NCBI GenBank assembly: GCA_027489475.1
Contig: JAIXZQ010000292.1
Span: 1 to 6,081, forward strand
Origin: Methylophilus sp.
Lineage (GTDB): Bacteria; Pseudomonadota; Gammaproteobacteria; Burkholderiales; Methylophilaceae
DNA length: 6,081 nt
Direction of reading: 5' to 3'
Every line of letters starts with the position of its first letter. Within the stretch, counting starts at the first letter, position 1. The notes below the pieces were generated by a model. The model was given only the letters and a program-made list of their open reading frames with translations. It did no database searches and was not told the DNA's origin. Below, piece by piece: positions 5,982-6,081 of this stretch. Both the position numbers and the translations under genes were made by a program.

Positions 5982-6081
5982 AATCATCGCAGCTACGTTG
6001 CGCAGCCTATGCCTTTAGCAGTATCAAAGGCCGTCCACCAGAGTTTCATGCTTAAGGCAGGGAGAGGTATTTGTGCTTTTG
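5982..6081. other. Right-edge region without a supported gene
   Basis: All three minus-strand frames entering from the right close within the region, at TAA 6054-6052, TGA 6026-6024 and TAG 5995-5993. One could be the last codons of a neighbouring gene, but none is recognisable. On the plus strand GAGG (6064-6067) lies five bases before a GTG at 6073, which could open a gene leaving the window; only three codons are visible. I cannot support either. Confidence 0.3.

Noticed and set aside
5855..6055. Plus-strand frame of 66 codons over the prfB promoter region
   Set aside because: Antisense to the prfB start, Ser-rich and Cys-rich low-quality composition, no ribosome binding site.

Overview
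The window looks like an ordinary, gene-dense piece of chromosome from a betaproteobacterium. GC content is moderate, intergenic gaps are short, and protein variants (Acs, RF3, RF2) are of proteobacterial type. Their sequences resemble those of methylotrophic Methylophilaceae (Methylophilus/Methylovorus/Methylotenera-like), but that placement is an inference from recollected sequence flavour, not from a search. I see no mobile element, CRISPR array, tRNA, rRNA or phage gene.

Layout. At the left edge a gene on the minus strand may begin at 62 and leave the window. A ~190-bp region separates it from a divergent plus-strand acs gene for acetyl-CoA synthetase (249-2225). After acs comes a possible 20-residue single-helix membrane peptide (2272-2334), then a perfect 13-bp hairpin with a T tract (2359-2390). 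This hairpin ends one base before the ATG of prfC, the gene for release factor 3 (2392-3966). prfC overlaps by one base (TAATG) with a ychJ-like SEC-C gene (3966-4379). The right third is on the minus strand: a small EF-hand protein gene (4651-4367), whose 3' end overlaps ychJ by 13 bp, and prfB for release factor 2 (5886-4782). prfB is split by the classical +1 programmed frameshift: 27 codons, an in-frame TGA at 5805-5803, then 340 codons in the next frame.

How the genes work together. Acs activates acetate to acetyl-CoA and is metabolically separate from the rest. RF2 and RF3 belong to the same process: RF2 releases the peptide at UGA/UAA, and RF3 is the GTPase that recycles class I release factors. 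They lie convergently within about 2 kb with two small genes between. prfB expression should be autoregulated by RF2 itself through the frameshift.

The most interesting unexplained signal is upstream of the EF-hand gene. Four half-sites of the type G(T/A)TAC(A/G) sit exactly 10 bp apart (4710-4745), ending next to where the -35 element would lie for a TAAAAT -10 box. This is the expected architecture of an OmpR/PhoB-family response-regulator site (resembling the RstA box) and suggests the EF-hand protein is under two-component control. Second are the hairpin that abuts the prfC start codon, with no Shine-Dalgarno sequence, and the tiny membrane-peptide ORF between acs and that hairpin.
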